From Parvularia atlantis (lineage: Eukaryota > Opisthokonta > Rotosphaerida), in NCBI GenBank assembly GCA_943704415.1, contig CALSCO010002084.1, positions 1-16,629 on the forward strand: a stretch of 16,629 nt of DNA. The letters run 5' to 3'. Of this stretch, positions 1 to 13,552 are shown piece by piece. The translations under genes and the position numbers were made by a program. How positions within the stretch are numbered: position 1 is the stretch's first letter; every line of letters starts with the position of its first letter. Under the pieces are notes generated by a model. It did no database searches and was not told where the DNA came from. It worked only from the letters and a program-made list of their open reading frames with translations.

Positions 1-3000
1 CCGCCGCCCGCCCGCCCGGCACCCAATCGCCCCCCCCGCGCTCACGAGACCGCGCCAAAAAGGTCGTCTTCTGGGCCCGCGGCCACGCGCACGAGCAGCA
101 GGCCGTCGCCGACGCCTTCACCGACGTGCACGCGCCGTACCTGCGCATCGACCAGGTCGCGATCGCCCGCGCCGCACAGCGCCGCCGCTGAGCCTTGCCG
201 CGCCCGCAAACCAGATCTTCTTCGGCTACGGCGCGACGATCGACGGCAGCATCGCCGAGGCCACGCACTTTGCACACGGCGTGATCGAGCGCGACGTCCT
301 CGCACAGGTCCTGCGCGTCCAGACAGCCGTCGCCGCCTTCGCCACGCCCACGACGGGCATCTCTCTGCGCACGGTGCGCGCTCAGCGCCGCCCGCACCTT
401 CTGCTCAACGCCCACGACGACGCGCGCAGGGCTGCTTCCAGCCATTCAACGACGGCCGCTGCCTCGTCAACTCGCCGCTCGAGTTCTGGGACAACGACGC
501 GACAAAGCTACGCCAGGACCGCCGCATCCGCCAAACCCTGTCCAACCCGGACTTCCGCTCGTCCTTCGGCACGCCCGTCTCGCTGCGCTCGATCTTTGGC
601 GGCGCCGCGTTCAACGAGACGTCGCAGGAGGTGCGGCGCGTCCCGGGCATGCGGTGGTCGTGCTCATCATGCGCACGCGCGCCGCGCAGATCACGTTCGC
701 CTCGTCCGCCGTCGTCACCTACTTCAGCGCCGTCGGCTCGCCCGAGCAGCGCGCGCAGGTCGACGAGTTCTGGGACGCGTTCTGGCGTACGCCGGTGGCC
801 GTCGAGCTGCGCACGCAGGCGTCCGATACGCCCGTCAGGCACTTTGTCTACAAGGTGCGCGAGACGTGCGCGGGGCCACTTGCTGCATCTCACCCGTCGA
901 CCACGCGCAGTTCCACCCAACGCCGTTGTCGGAGGACTTTGCAGAGCTGACGCTGCTCGCGCTCGCCTACATCCTTGTGCGTCGCTGCGCCACTGCGCCA
1001 GACGTGCGTGCACTCACGGCCCGCGCGCAGGTCTTCCTGTACTTCTCGCTCGCCCTCGGCCGCGTCGAGCTCGTCAAATCCAAGGCGGGCTTGGGCCTGT
1101 CGGCCGTAGCGACCGTGTTCAGCTCGCTCATGACGTCGCTCGGCATCTGCTCGCTGCTCGGCGTGCGCATCACGCTTGTGCCCTGGTGCGCCGGCGTTGC
1201 TGCTGCTTGTGCGCCGCCGTACGCTCAACGGCGCGCAGGGAGGTGCTGCCGTTCCTGGCCATCTTTGTCGGTGTGGAGAACACGGCCAAGCTGACCAAGG
1301 CTGTTGCGTCGACCTCGATCGACCTGCCCGTCAAGGAGCGCATCGGCTTTGGTGCGCGTCTCCCCAACGATGGGCTCAGATTGGCCCTGAACGCGCGCGC
1401 GTGCGTGTGCGTTCGCAGGGCTCAGCGCAGCCGGGCCGTCGATGACGCGTGTGCTGCTGGCCGAGCTCGCGCTGCTGTCGGTCGGTCGCCTCGTGTCGAT
1501 CCCGTCGCTGCAGGAGTTCTGCTTCTTTGCCGCCGTGGCCGTCGTCATGGACTACATCCTGCACCTGACGCTGTTCATCACCATTCTGTCGATCGACATC
1601 CGGCGCCTCGAGGTGCGCGGCGCGTGTGGCCTGTGCATGGCTGACAGACGGGCGCGTGCGTCTTCTAGCTGTCGGACCTGACCGATTCGCGCGTCATGTC
1701 GATCATGCGCGCCAGCTCCAGCCCCAACGTCGCAGCCCTCGGCGTGGCCAAGACGAGGTGCCACGCGCCCCGGCGACACACGAGCGCCGCACTGACCAGC
1801 GAGCGCAGCGACGCGTCGCAGAGCGAGCTGCGATCGGCGCAAGAGCAGGTCAAAGGGCGGCTGACGCGCCCGTTCGCGCTGTGCTTTGTGCTGGTGCGCC
1901 GCACACGCTGCTCTTGCCGCACTGACGCCCAGTCATGCGCAGTTGCTGCTGCTGGGCGGCGTGCTTGCGCTAAGCATCGGGTCGCCGTCGTACTTTGCGC
2001 CGTCGCGTGGGTGACGGCAGTCGCGTGCCGCACAGACGCGCTCACGCGTCGCCGCAGGCAACACGACGTTCACGTGGGACGCGTCGATGCCGAACGCGGC
2101 CGACGACTTCTGGGCGATCGTCAACCCGGAGCACCGCGACCTGCTGATGGAGATCCGCCCGCCCATGCACGTGCGCGTGTCCGTTCCCGCCGCACAACGC
2201 CCAGCAGCGTTGCCCTCGCCCGCCGCCGGCTCGCGGGTGCGTCTCTGCGCGACGCCGCTGAGGGGGAGGGCTGCGCTGAGCGGCTGTTGCAGATGGAGGC
2301 CGAGCTGCCCAGCGCGCCGCCGCTGCCCGGCGTCGCGTTGTCTTCGTCGTCGGGGCTGCAAGTGCAGACATCATCGGGCGGCGCGTCGGGCGTGGACGCA
2401 GTGTCGCTGGACGAGATCGGCTCGGGCTCGACGCTGCCGGCGCTGTCGATCGGGACGTGGCCGTACTGGATCACGCTGCTGTCGGTGTGGGTGCCGTCGC
2501 TCCTGCCGTATCTGCACCAGGCCGGCCCGCTCGTCGTCATCTTCGGCACGGTCACGGTCACGACGTGCTTCTTCGTCACGGTCATCGTCGCCGCGGTGCT
2601 CTGGCCGACACTCGCCGCGAGCCTGCGCCGCCGCCGCGCCGCCGCCGTCGCGCCAGACTGGGCCGTGGGCCCGTACCGCGAGATCGTACTGGCGGGCCAC
2701 GACGACGAGGTCGAGTGCTTTGACGGCGGCGGCGTCGACGCCAACCTGGTCGTGTCGGCGGGGCTTGACCGGAGCGTGCAGGTCTGGGAGGCGTCGACGG
2801 GCACGCGGCTGCACGTCCTGCGCGGCTTCAGCGCGGCCGTGTGGCAGGTGCGGCTGGTGCAAGACACGGTCGCGGTCGGCTGTGCGGACGGCTCGCTCTC
2901 GCTGCACGGCGCAACAACGGGCGAACTGCTGCACGCACTCGCCTCTAGCAAGCCGGCAGCGTCGGCCGTGGGCGCCAGCGCGGGCCTGGCCACGTCGCCG

Positions 3001-4496
3001 CTCGCGCCGCCGCTTTCGCCGCAAGACGGCGCGACGTCGGGCGTGCGCAGGTCAGGATCGGTGCATGACAACCTGCTGGCCCTAGGCGCGGGCGGCGATG
3101 GGTCACGCCAGCCGCTGATGCTCATGCCGGGCTTTGCGGGCCTGCTGCCTTCGTCGCCGCCCATGGGCCCGCAGCCAACGAGCACGGCTGCACTCAGCCC
3201 GCCCGTGCGGCCGATCCGCCTGCGCACGGGGTCGACGCCGCCACCGCAGACGGTCACTGCGCGCGCGCACACGGCCGGAGTCACCTGCCTCGCCGTGCAC
3301 GAGTCGTCGGCGACGCTGCTGTCCGGCAGCGACGACCGTACGATCAAGGTGCGCCTGTTTGCGCAGTCTGCGCAGCACCATGACGGCCACGGATGCAGGG
3401 GTGGTCGCTGCGCACGGGCGCGCACCTGTTCACGCTCGACGGCCCGCGCGCGCCCGTCACGCAGCTGCACGTGCACGAGGACCTGCTCGTCGCGGGCTTT
3501 GCCGACGGCTCGATCCGCGTGCACAAGCTGCACGCCGGCGATGCGACCGACGCGGCCGGCGCACCGCTGTGCCGCCTTTCGCTCTTTGGGCACGTGAGCG
3601 CGATCACCTGCTTTGCGTTGGCCGACCGCCGCGGGCCGCGCGAGGGCGACGACGACAGCCAGGTGCTGGTCTCGGGCTCGCAGGACGGACAGGTGCGTGT
3701 GTGGGATGTGTCGCGCAGCGGGACGGCCGGGAGCTGCCTCGCGACGCTGTCGTCGCACACGAATGCTGTCGTGGCGCTGTGCCTGGACCGGGTGACGGAC
3801 GTGCTCGCGTCGGCCGCGCTGGACGAGACCGTGGTGCTGTGGGACCTGGGCACGTTCAAGCGCGTGTTCCGCAAGAGCACGCCGGCCGCGACGGCGATCG
3901 CCCTGCGCGACTCGGTGCTGGTAATGGGCGAGGTCGGCGCGCGGCGGCCGCTCGTCGCCGGTGACGCGGGCTCGACAACGGTCGGCGGCGCCCTCGTGGC
4001 CGCAGCGGGGCCTGACGCACCGCACGTGCACCACGACCTCGACCTGCACGCGGCGGCGGACGCGGATGAGGGCGGCATCTCGTTCGCGGCGCGGCAGCCG
4101 GCGCCGTCGCTCGCGCGGCAGGCGCTGGACCGTGCGAGCGGCCTGGCGAGCGACATGGGCGCGAGCAGCGGCGCCGGGTCGTCGGCGTCGATGCCGTCGT
4201 CACCACAGCGGGCCGACTCGAGCTCGGCGCTGATGACGCCCGGAGGCGGCGCGGCGCGGTGGCGGTCACGGTGGGGCGTGCCGCGCAATGCCGGCCTCTC
4301 GCTGGTGGACCTGCGAACGCGGACGATGCTGAGGCGATCGCTGCCACTGCGCGCGCGACGGACAGGGCCTGGCGCGAGCGCGGCAGACGAGGTGCTGCAC
4401 CGCATGACGTTCGTGGGCGACGCGCTTGTGGCAAACTGCGGCGAGCGCATCGCGGTCGTGCACCTGTCGCGCTCGCGTGTGGAAAAGAAGCTGTAA
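1..4496 (+). CDS. SCP1: SCAP/Scp1, SREBP cleavage-activating protein (5' partial)
   Basis: Sterol-sensing escort that binds the SREBP transcription factor in the ER and carries it to the Golgi for activation. Exons: 1(partial)-155, 215-373, 430-630, 690-854, 911-976, 1031-1185, 1239-1351, 1419-1612, 1669-1893, 1943-2006, 2058-2236, 2293-3348, 3399-4496 (stop TAA); about 1,260 residues are visible and the first membrane span lies upstream. In order: lumenal loop; sterol-sensing domain (about 944-1612) with FLYFS, VELVKSK, VGVENTAKLTKAV, IPSLQEFCFFA and ILSIDIRR, all close to animal SCAP; LELSDL, matching the COPII-sorting MELADL; two more membrane spans (about 1870-2000 and 2518-2610); then WD40 repeats (2689-2790, 3268-3348, 3590-3708, 3754-3849). 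The end, VVHLSRSRVEKKL, fits the SCAP C-terminus. The linkers at 2950-3260 and 3950-4260 are low complexity. The WD40 tail excludes HMG-CoA reductase, NPC1 and Patched. The reading before about position 49 is uncertain. Confidence 0.93.
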
Positions 4497-4541
4497 AACT
4501 CTTGTTGCACCACCCTTGTTGCGTTGCTTGCGCTGTACAAC

Positions 4542-7292
4542 TCACGCCGCGCCGGCCTTGGCGAGCTTGGCGCGCTTGACGCGCAGCCGGTCGGCCTGGA
4601 GCGCGCGCCGCTGCTTGCCCGCTGTGATCTTGTTGTACAGGCGCTTGTCGCGCTTGGTCATCATGATCTTGGCCAGCTCCTGCTCAGCGCGCGGTGCAAA
4701 GGGGTGAGTGCTTGCGGCCCGCCACGACGAGGGCGGCCAGACCTTCTCCTCCTGCTGCTGCTGCTCGGCGGGCGTGAGGTTCGCTTGGCGCTTCTTCTTG
4801 CCGAGCGTCGCAGCCATGGCAGCCTGCTGCTTGCGCTCTGCAGTGTGGCGTGAGGACCGAGGCGAACGGCACGAGCAGCGCACCCTTCTGCGCTTGCCGC
4901 TGCTTGAACTCGGAGTAGCTGATACCGGCCGCCTCGGCTGCGAGCTCCTCCTGGTGCACGCGCTCGTCCTCGTCCATCTTGGCGTGCTCGAACGACGGCG
5001 TCTGTGCGCGTGCGTCAGCCACCGCGACCGTCCACGTCTCCTTGCGCCACCTTCTGCACGACGGGCGCGCGCCGTGCCTCGTACGTCTCCTCCAGGCCGT
5101 CCTCGTCTTCATCCTCGTCATCGTCCTCCTCACTCTCGCCTTCCTCCTCCTCCTCGTCCTCGCCGCCCTCCGCGCCGCACTCCTCCTCGTCGTCCTCGCC
5201 GTCGTCGTCCTTCTCCGCGGCCGTGTTCTCAGGCTCGGCGTCCGGCAGGTTGATCGGCGCCTCGGTCGGGTCGTAGTCGACCTCGCGCGCGGCCACGAAG
5301 GGCGACAGGTGCGGCGGCAGCTTGGCGCCAATCGTGTACAGGTCGACGGGCAGGAGCCTCCTCGCGTTGACGCAGTCGTACACCCACTGCGGCTGGACGT
5401 AATCACGCGAGGCCACGCGGTTGCTGATGGCCGGGCGGTCGACGACGTGGTGCGTGATCTCCTGTGTGCGCGCCAGCGTCAGTCGGTTGGGACGGCAGCG
5501 TGCAGGGCAAAAAAGCGCGCCTTGCTGTCCTCGGCGAACGGCGACGCCTCGCCGTCCTGCCAGCCGACCTTGCCGCCAAAGCAGCAAATGACAAACTCGA
5601 GCGAGTCGCGCGGCACCTCGCGGTTGAGGAAGAACACGAGGCCTGAGCGGCGCTGTGAGCGCACGGGTGCGGAGGGGCAGCCACGCACCGTCAAACAGGC
5701 CCTTGGTCGTCCGCGCGCCGTTGCCGTCACCCTGCGTCTCGCCGCCGTCCTCGGCCGCGGCAAACACCTGGCACGATGGCGCCGGTCATCAGCACGCAGC
5801 ACTACGGGTCCGGCCGTGCGTGCGCACCGCCGCGTCCGTCGTGTCCATCAGCTCGTCTGCCGTTCCCGGGGCGGCCGCAACGCCCTCGTCCTCGGCCTGG
5901 TCAGCCGCGGCGCCGGTATCACGCTGAACGATCGCAGCAATCTTGCTGCCGAGTGTCTTGAGGCGTTTCTGCGCTCGCAAAACAGCGTCGTCAGAACGTG
6001 CTGCCTCATGAGGCGCAAAGCGGCACGGCACCTGCTGCTCTGGGTCGACAGCGCCGCTGCGCTCGGCCGGCAGAGCGTGGTCGGTCGAGGAGCGCACGCG
6101 GAACGCCGATAGGCCCGCACCCTTGGCGTACAGGTCCGGGTCGAGCGCAGGCGGGTAGGCCAGGTTCTCGTCCAGGTACAGCTTGAAGTTGACGAAGCCC
6201 ATGAGCGTCTGGTACAGCTCCAGGAACGTGAGCATGACGCGGAAGTCGACATCGGACGGGATCTGCCGCGCGTTCAACACAGCAACGGCAGGCATTGCGG
6301 GCACAAAGGCGCACCGTCTGCGCGAGCGGGTACGGCACGATCCACGTCACCGCCTGGCCCATGATGCTCGCCTGGTAGTAGATGCCTGCGCTCGCGCTCG
6401 TGAGCGCGCACGAGCCTCACACAGGGGTGCACGCCGCACCCTTGATCGACAGGAACACCTTCTGCAGCGAGCCGGTGAGAATGACGTAGTGCTGGAACTC
6501 GGCGCAGAGGCGCTCGCAGCGCTGGACGATGTCGGCCTGCGTTTGCGTCGCCCGCATGTGGGCACGCGCGTCCGGTCGCACGCGCACGGGCACACCTGCA
6601 CGCCGAAGCCGTGCGGCATGCGCGCAAAGAGCGCAAGCAGGCACATGGCGTCGTCAAGATCGCGCAGCGCGTCGACAAAGGTCGGGTAGCGCTCGCGGAT
6701 GATGTGGTCGAGCGTGTACGTGGGCTTGTTCTGCTCGATGCTGCGCGCGACCTGTCACGAGCACACGGTGAGCCCTCCCCGCGCGTGCCACGTCGTGCGC
6801 GGCGCACGCACCGACAGCTGGTGCTTGCCGAGGGCCTTCTTGAGCTTGCGCGCAAACACCTTATACTCGCGGAACTTGGCGAGGAGCGGCTCGTGCGCGA
6901 GGTAGGCGATGTCTGCGACGTGCCGCGGTGTCAGCCGCCTCCCGCACGCGTGCGCATCGCGGCCGCAGCGAGCCGACGTGCCCTTGACCCAGTAGTACGT
7001 GTTGGGCGCGGCGTTGCCCCGCCCGACCTTCTTCTTGTTCTTGGGCTCGCGCGGGTAGATGCCCTTGAGGATGCACAGGCGGCTGCGCATCGGCCGGTCA
7101 CGTCGGCGTCGGCATCGGCGGCAGCGGCGGGCGCACCGGAAGTCGGCGAGCTTGATCTGCAGCCGCTTGAGCGCCTGCGTGCGCGACACGAAGTTGCTCG
7201 CGGCGCCCTTCTTGCCCTGTGCGCGCGCTCAGCACGGCGCATCGGTGCAGCCGCGGCACTGCCGCACGCGCCTTCTTCTGCTGGCGGCCCAT
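4542..7292 (-). CDS. NOP7: Nop7/pescadillo ribosome biogenesis protein
   Basis: Nucleolar scaffold of the PeBoW (Nop7-Erb1-Ytm1) complex, needed for 27S pre-rRNA processing and 60S assembly. Exons on the minus strand: 7292-7272, 7216-7137, 7082-6982, 6912-6812, 6751-6596, 6536-6440, 6385-6315, 6262-5828, 5767-5689, 5642-5521, 5461-5051, 5001-4884, 4837-4743, 4679-4542; 674 residues, somewhat longer than yeast Nop7. The start ATG (7290-7292) gives MGRQQKK followed by [14 protein letters not shown], the usual family start. Also visible: [67 protein letters not shown] (N-terminal domain), a BRCT domain at about residues 376-477 ([27 protein letters not shown]), an acidic run at about 503-546 and a basic coiled C-terminus with KRLYNK. 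Three of 13 introns need GC donors (7271, 6981, 5520). The last intron (4680-4742, donor GTCTGG) is the least certain. Confidence 0.95.
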
Positions 7293-7651
7293 TGCGCGGA
7301 CGAGAGGGGGCGGCGGCTGCGGCGCGCCGCGGATCGTTCAGTCGACCCGGAGCGCCACGTGGCGCCTACGCGGGCATCACCTTTCCGCGAACTCAGCCAG
7401 CGAGTCGACAGTCGATGCACGTCTGGGACGACTTGCCTTCTGGGGACGAGCCAATCATCGTTGACGTTCTGCCGCTCTCACGTCTGGCATGCTGGGCGCG
7501 CTGCAGCCCGAATGATGTGCCGACGTGAACGCCGCGCGCCTGTCCGCCGCGCCAAAGTTCAGTTCCGCTCAGCGTCTCGGCGCAGCCAGGCGACAGACGT
7601 GGCCTCCGGATGCCATGACGCGTGCCGCACCGCGAGGCATATAGTGACACG
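7293..7651. promoter_or_regulatory. Divergent intergenic region between NOP7 and CDC31
   Basis: This 359-nt stretch separates two divergent start codons and should hold both promoters. It has no convincing coding frame. Visible elements are a perfect 14-nt palindrome with a CACGTG core (7351-7364), a CCAAT pentamer (7451-7455) and a TGACGT half-site near 7461. CATATAG at 7638-7644 lies only 8 nt before the CDC31 ATG. Assigning function to any of these is inference. Confidence 0.6.
7351..7364. promoter_or_regulatory. E-box palindrome GCGCCACGTGGCGC
   Basis: A perfect 14-nt inverted repeat centred on CACGTG, 59 nt upstream of the NOP7 start codon. CACGTG is the classic site of fungal bHLH factors (Cbf1, Pho4 and Sre1 types). 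Which factor binds, and which of the two genes responds, cannot be told from sequence. Confidence 0.45.
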
Positions 7652-8506
7652 ATGGCGCGTAACGGCGGGTGCGCGCGCCTCGCCGCCTCGCCGCTCTCTC
7701 GCGCGCGCGACGTGCTCACGGGGCGGCGCAGCTTTGGCGCGAGCCTGGGCGGCGGCCCGGGCTCGGCATCGCTCGGATCGTCGTCGCTGGGCGCGTCGGC
7801 GGCCGCGGCCGGGTCGGCGAGCGGCGGTGGCGGCGCGGGCAGCAAGGCGATGCTGAGGAGACGGCCGCGGACCGAGCTGACGGAGGACGAGGTGCAGGAG
7901 ATCAAGGAGACGTTCGAGCTGTTTGACACGGACAAGGACGGGCTGATCGACTACCACGAGCTCAAGGTGCGACGTCCGCGCGCGCGTGCGGCCGATGTGA
8001 CGCTGAACGCGCCTGCGAGGGACCAGGTCGCGATGCGCGCGCTCGGCTTCGAAGTCAAGAAGGCCGAGGTGCACAAGATCCTGCTCGAGCACAACAAGCA
8101 GGGCACGGGGATGATGGACTACGACGACTACTTCAGCGTCAGTGCGTGCGCCTCGTTGCATTGCCGCGCACACGCCGCGGCTCACGCATCGCGCGCTGCA
8201 GTGGCGGCGAAGGTGCTCGAGCGCGACCCGGTGGAGGAGATGCGCAAGGCCTTCCGGCTGTTTGACGACGACAACACGGGCAAGATCGACCTCAAGAACC
8301 TGCGGCGCGTGGCCAAGGAGCTCGGCGAGGACCTGGACGACGAGCAGCTCAAGGCGATGATCGACGAGTTTGACCTGGACAACGACGGGCAGAGTGCGTC
8401 GGTGCACCGCGCGGCGTGTGCGGGCTGCTGACGCGGGCTCCGTGTGCGCGTGGGCACAGTCAACGAGGACGAGTTCATGGCCATCATGAGCGAGATCGAC
8501 TCGTGA
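7652..8506 (+). CDS. CDC31: Cdc31-type centrin (EF-hand protein)
   Basis: Calcium-binding centrin of the spindle pole body half-bridge; in fungi it also joins the TREX-2 mRNA export complex. Exons 7652-7668, 7732-7966, 8027-8141, 8202-8393, 8460-8506; 201 residues. Four EF-hands: loop 1 at residues 71-82 (canonical, D71 to E82), a degenerate loop 2 near 105-118, loop 3 at 144-155 ([12 protein letters not shown], lacking the final Glu), and canonical loop 4 at 180-191. [14 protein letters not shown] and [19 protein letters not shown] are diagnostic of centrin rather than calmodulin. The first 45 residues are Gly/Ala/Ser-rich and not conserved. Intron 1 (7669-7731) is a stop-free multiple of three, so it could be read through. 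An in-frame ATG at 7850 would give a 156-residue protein, close to usual centrin length, and may be the true start. Confidence 0.93.
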
Positions 8507-8631
8507 CGCCTGCTGTGCGGCCGCCCGCGCGCGCGTCGTGGCGTGCTCGTCCGCCCGCCCGCCCTGCTCCTTGTCTGCCCCCGCCCCTCTGTGTACCGTC
8601 GCGGCACTTTGTGCATCGCTCTCTTGAGACG
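8507..8631. other. Short spacer between CDC31 and the TLDc gene
   Basis: This 125-nt spacer separates two tandem genes. It is rich in C and T, with a pyrimidine tract at about 8566-8592. Such tracts are common in fungal promoters and 5' leaders. I see no TATA box or RNA gene here. Confidence 0.5.
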
Positions 8632-9922
8632 ATGGACAATGACGCGCGCCCCCTGATCGCCGACCTCGTCGCGCTCTGCGGACCACCCGTCCTCGCCACG
8701 ACCGCGCGCCGGCGTCTCATCGCGAGCAGCCCGCCGCTGCCGGGCCCGCCGGTCGACGCCGTTGTCGCGCCGCCGACCGCGGCCCGCGCCGAGCCGATGC
8801 GCCGCGACCTCAGCCCGCTCACCCCGCGCGCTGTCCGCGATCTGCAGCTGCACGCCGAGGCCGGCCGCGCGCTGCTCCCGCGCGTCCCGGGTGGCGCGGT
8901 CGTCGAGCAGCTGCTGGGCGCCGTCGTCTCGTCGCTCGCGACTGCCGCCGGCTCTGCTGCTGCTGCTGCTGCTGCCGCCGCCGCTGCTGCGTCTTCATCG
9001 GTCACACCCGCGGTCGCCTCGTCGCCCGCCGCCGCGCCGTCGTCGCGCCCCGCCACGCCCGCCACGCCTGCGCCGTACGACTTTGCCGTGGTGCTCGAGG
9101 GGCGGCCGGCCGGCGTCAAGCCCGCGCTCACGGCCGAGATGGCGACGCAGGTGCACGTCGCTGATCGCCCCCGCGGCACACGACGCTGACGGCGGCGCCG
9201 CAGATGCGCGAGCGCCTGCCGGCCCGTCAGCGCCTCCTGCCCGCCTGGGAGCTCGTGTTCAGCACGGGCGTGCACGGCTCGTCCATGCAGACGCTGCTCG
9301 ACCACCTTGCCAGCTATGACGCGCCGACGATGCTGGCCGTGCGCGACATGACGGGCGCAGTGCGGCGCCTGCGCGTTGCGCGCTGCGAGCTCGCCGCACT
9401 CACGAAGGCGCAGGTCTTTGGCGGCTTCGCGTCGGTCGCGTGGCAGCTCGACGCGATGTACCACGGCACGGGCGAGAGGTGCGGGCTGGGCTGTGATTGC
9501 AGATCGCACTGGTGGCTCAAGACGCGCCTGCACAGCTTCCTCTGGCGCGCCCTGCCCAACGGGATCGTGCAGGTCTACCCGTGGTCGCGCCGTAACGACT
9601 TTTTCATGATCGCGCTGCGGGCCAAGCGCGAGAGCTACGTCGCGATGGGCGGCGGGTGCACGCGGCGCGTTTTTGTGCAGCGCGCGCTCGTGGCTGACGT
9701 GGCCCCGCACACGGCAGCGACGGGCGGTACGGGCTGTGGCTGCACGAGTCGCTCACGACGGGGCACTCGTCGCCCACGCTCACGTTCCGCAACGACGTAC
9801 TCGCCGCCACGAGCGACTTTGACGTGGCCGTGGTCGAAGCGTGGGGCCTCGACGCGTCCGGGCGCAGCCATCTCGGCCCGCCGCGCAGCGCCAGCACCGC
9901 GCCGTACACGTTCCATGGCTGA
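8632..9922 (+). CDS. OXR1: TLDc-domain protein, Oxr1 family
   Basis: TLDc proteins protect against oxidative stress; yeast Oxr1 acts on V-ATPase assembly at the vacuole. Exons 8632-9150, 9204-9359, 9414-9478, 9536-9655, 9718-9922; 354 residues. The TLDc domain fills about residues 176-331: LLPAWELVFSTGVHGSSMQTL at the start (the W-L-S-T-HG-S-L pattern), FGGFAS (227-232), GTGESFLW (243-250), W263, the triple Gly at 285-287, GLWLHESL (292-299), TFRN (309-312) and VVEAWGL (325-331). Residues 1-173 are unlike the domain and low in complexity, with 12 alanines in a row (8956-8991) and a Pro/Ala/Ser linker. Introns 9360-9413 and 9479-9535 are in frame without stops, but removing them restores the family motifs. 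The start is the first in-frame ATG after the spacer. Family assignment is firm; equivalence to yeast Oxr1 is inferred. Confidence 0.88.
8956..8991 (+). repeat. GCT/GCC triplet run encoding 12 alanines
   Basis: Six GCT, three GCC, two GCT and one GCG codons run in succession inside the disordered N-terminal part of the TLDc protein. The pure (GCT)6 stretch is a microsatellite likely to vary in length between strains. Confidence 0.85.
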
Positions 9923-10198
9923 TTGTGCTGAGCTGCGCAGCTGTGTACCTGTACCCTTTGCCGCTGCTGTCGCCGCTGTTGTCCAAGTTGTGAACGCACG
10001 ATCAAGGGCGCTTTTTTGACTGCTCTTTTTGACTGCATCGCATGCTCTTCTAACTCACACCGTGCGCCTTCGAGTGAGCCGCCGCGCGAGCGTTCAGTTC
10101 GCCGGCGCTCGCCAACCTCACTTGCCAGCCAGTGCACTCCCAATATGGCCGCGGAGTGACCGCCGCTCACTCACGCTCTGCGCGCGCCCACCGGCAGG
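9923..10198. promoter_or_regulatory. Intergenic region upstream of DED1
   Basis: This 276-nt gap lies between the TLDc stop and the DED1 ATG. It has no supported gene. T-rich sequence at 10011-10036 contains the 11-mer TTTTTGACTGC twice, 13 nt apart; this could belong to the TLDc 3' end or to the DED1 promoter. The rest is GC-rich without a clear TATA box. Confidence 0.5.
10013..10036. repeat. Tandem TTTTTGACTGC repeat
   Basis: Two exact copies of an 11-nt word, at 10013-10023 and 10026-10036, separated by two bases, form one of the few T-rich islands in the window. Function is unknown. Confidence 0.7.
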
Positions 10199-13323
<3,125 letters not shown>

Positions 13324-13363
13324 ACTGTGTGCGAGCGACGAGGAAAAGAAGAGAAGTGTGCCA

Positions 13364-13369
13364 TATATA
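13364..13369 (+). promoter_or_regulatory. TATA-like box upstream of the LRR gene
   Basis: TATATA stands out in very GC-rich sequence, downstream of the DED1 stop and 184 nt before the LRR start codon. It could be the LRR TATA box or an AT-rich 3'-end signal of DED1. Confidence 0.35.
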
Positions 13370-13502
13370 CACAACTACGCGGCCGCCTCTGCTTCTGCCG
13401 CCTGGCTGCCTGGCTGCCGAAGCGCCCCACGCGCCGCGCCGCAAGAGCGCCGACCAACGTCGATGCGGCACGGTGCCCCTCAAGACTCGGACGTGTCACA
13501 CT

Positions 13503-13514
13503 TCACGTGACGTC
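13503..13514. promoter_or_regulatory. TCACGTGA E-box overlapping a TGACGTC element
   Basis: The palindrome TCACGTGA, the form preferred by Cbf1- and SREBP-like bHLH factors, overlaps TGACGTC, a bZIP (CRE-like) half-site. It lies 42 nt upstream of the LRR ATG. Binding is inferred from motif identity only. Confidence 0.4.
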
Positions 13515-13552
13515 CTTCGGGTGCGGGCTGCGCGCGGCAGGGCCCCGTCTCG

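Larger units (their letters stand above)
13324..13552. promoter_or_regulatory. Intergenic region between DED1 and the LRR gene
   Basis: This 229-nt tandem spacer starts with a purine-rich run (13340-13356) just after the DED1 stop. It then holds TATATA at 13364-13369, about 185 nt before the LRR ATG, a tandem GCCTGGCT at about 13400-13417, and TCACGTGACGTC at 13503-13514. No coding frame is supported. Confidence 0.5.

Noticed and set aside
911-1612. HMG-CoA reductase, NPC1 or Patched as identity of the sterol-sensing gene
   Set aside because: The domain is followed by WD40 repeats and a SCAP-like C-terminus, and the SIDIRR-LELSDL segment is specific to SCAP.
2121-4049. Long minus-strand open frame of 642 codons opposite SCAP
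   Set aside because: It is antisense to conserved WD40 and membrane exons, shows Ser/Arg/Ala-rich shadow composition and has no family motif. Long open antisense frames are expected at this GC content.
5100-5220. CTC/CTCGTC microsatellite-like run as a separate repeat element
   Set aside because: It is the antisense of Nop7 codons for a Glu/Asp-rich stretch that is typical of the family; the irregular codons show protein-level selection rather than a DNA repeat.
6005-6110. Possible extra intron in NOP7 exon 8 (GTGCGC ... CAG in frame)
   Set aside because: It lacks a clear CTGAC/CTCAC core, and the region is variable in pescadillo, so conservation cannot decide. I kept it as exon.
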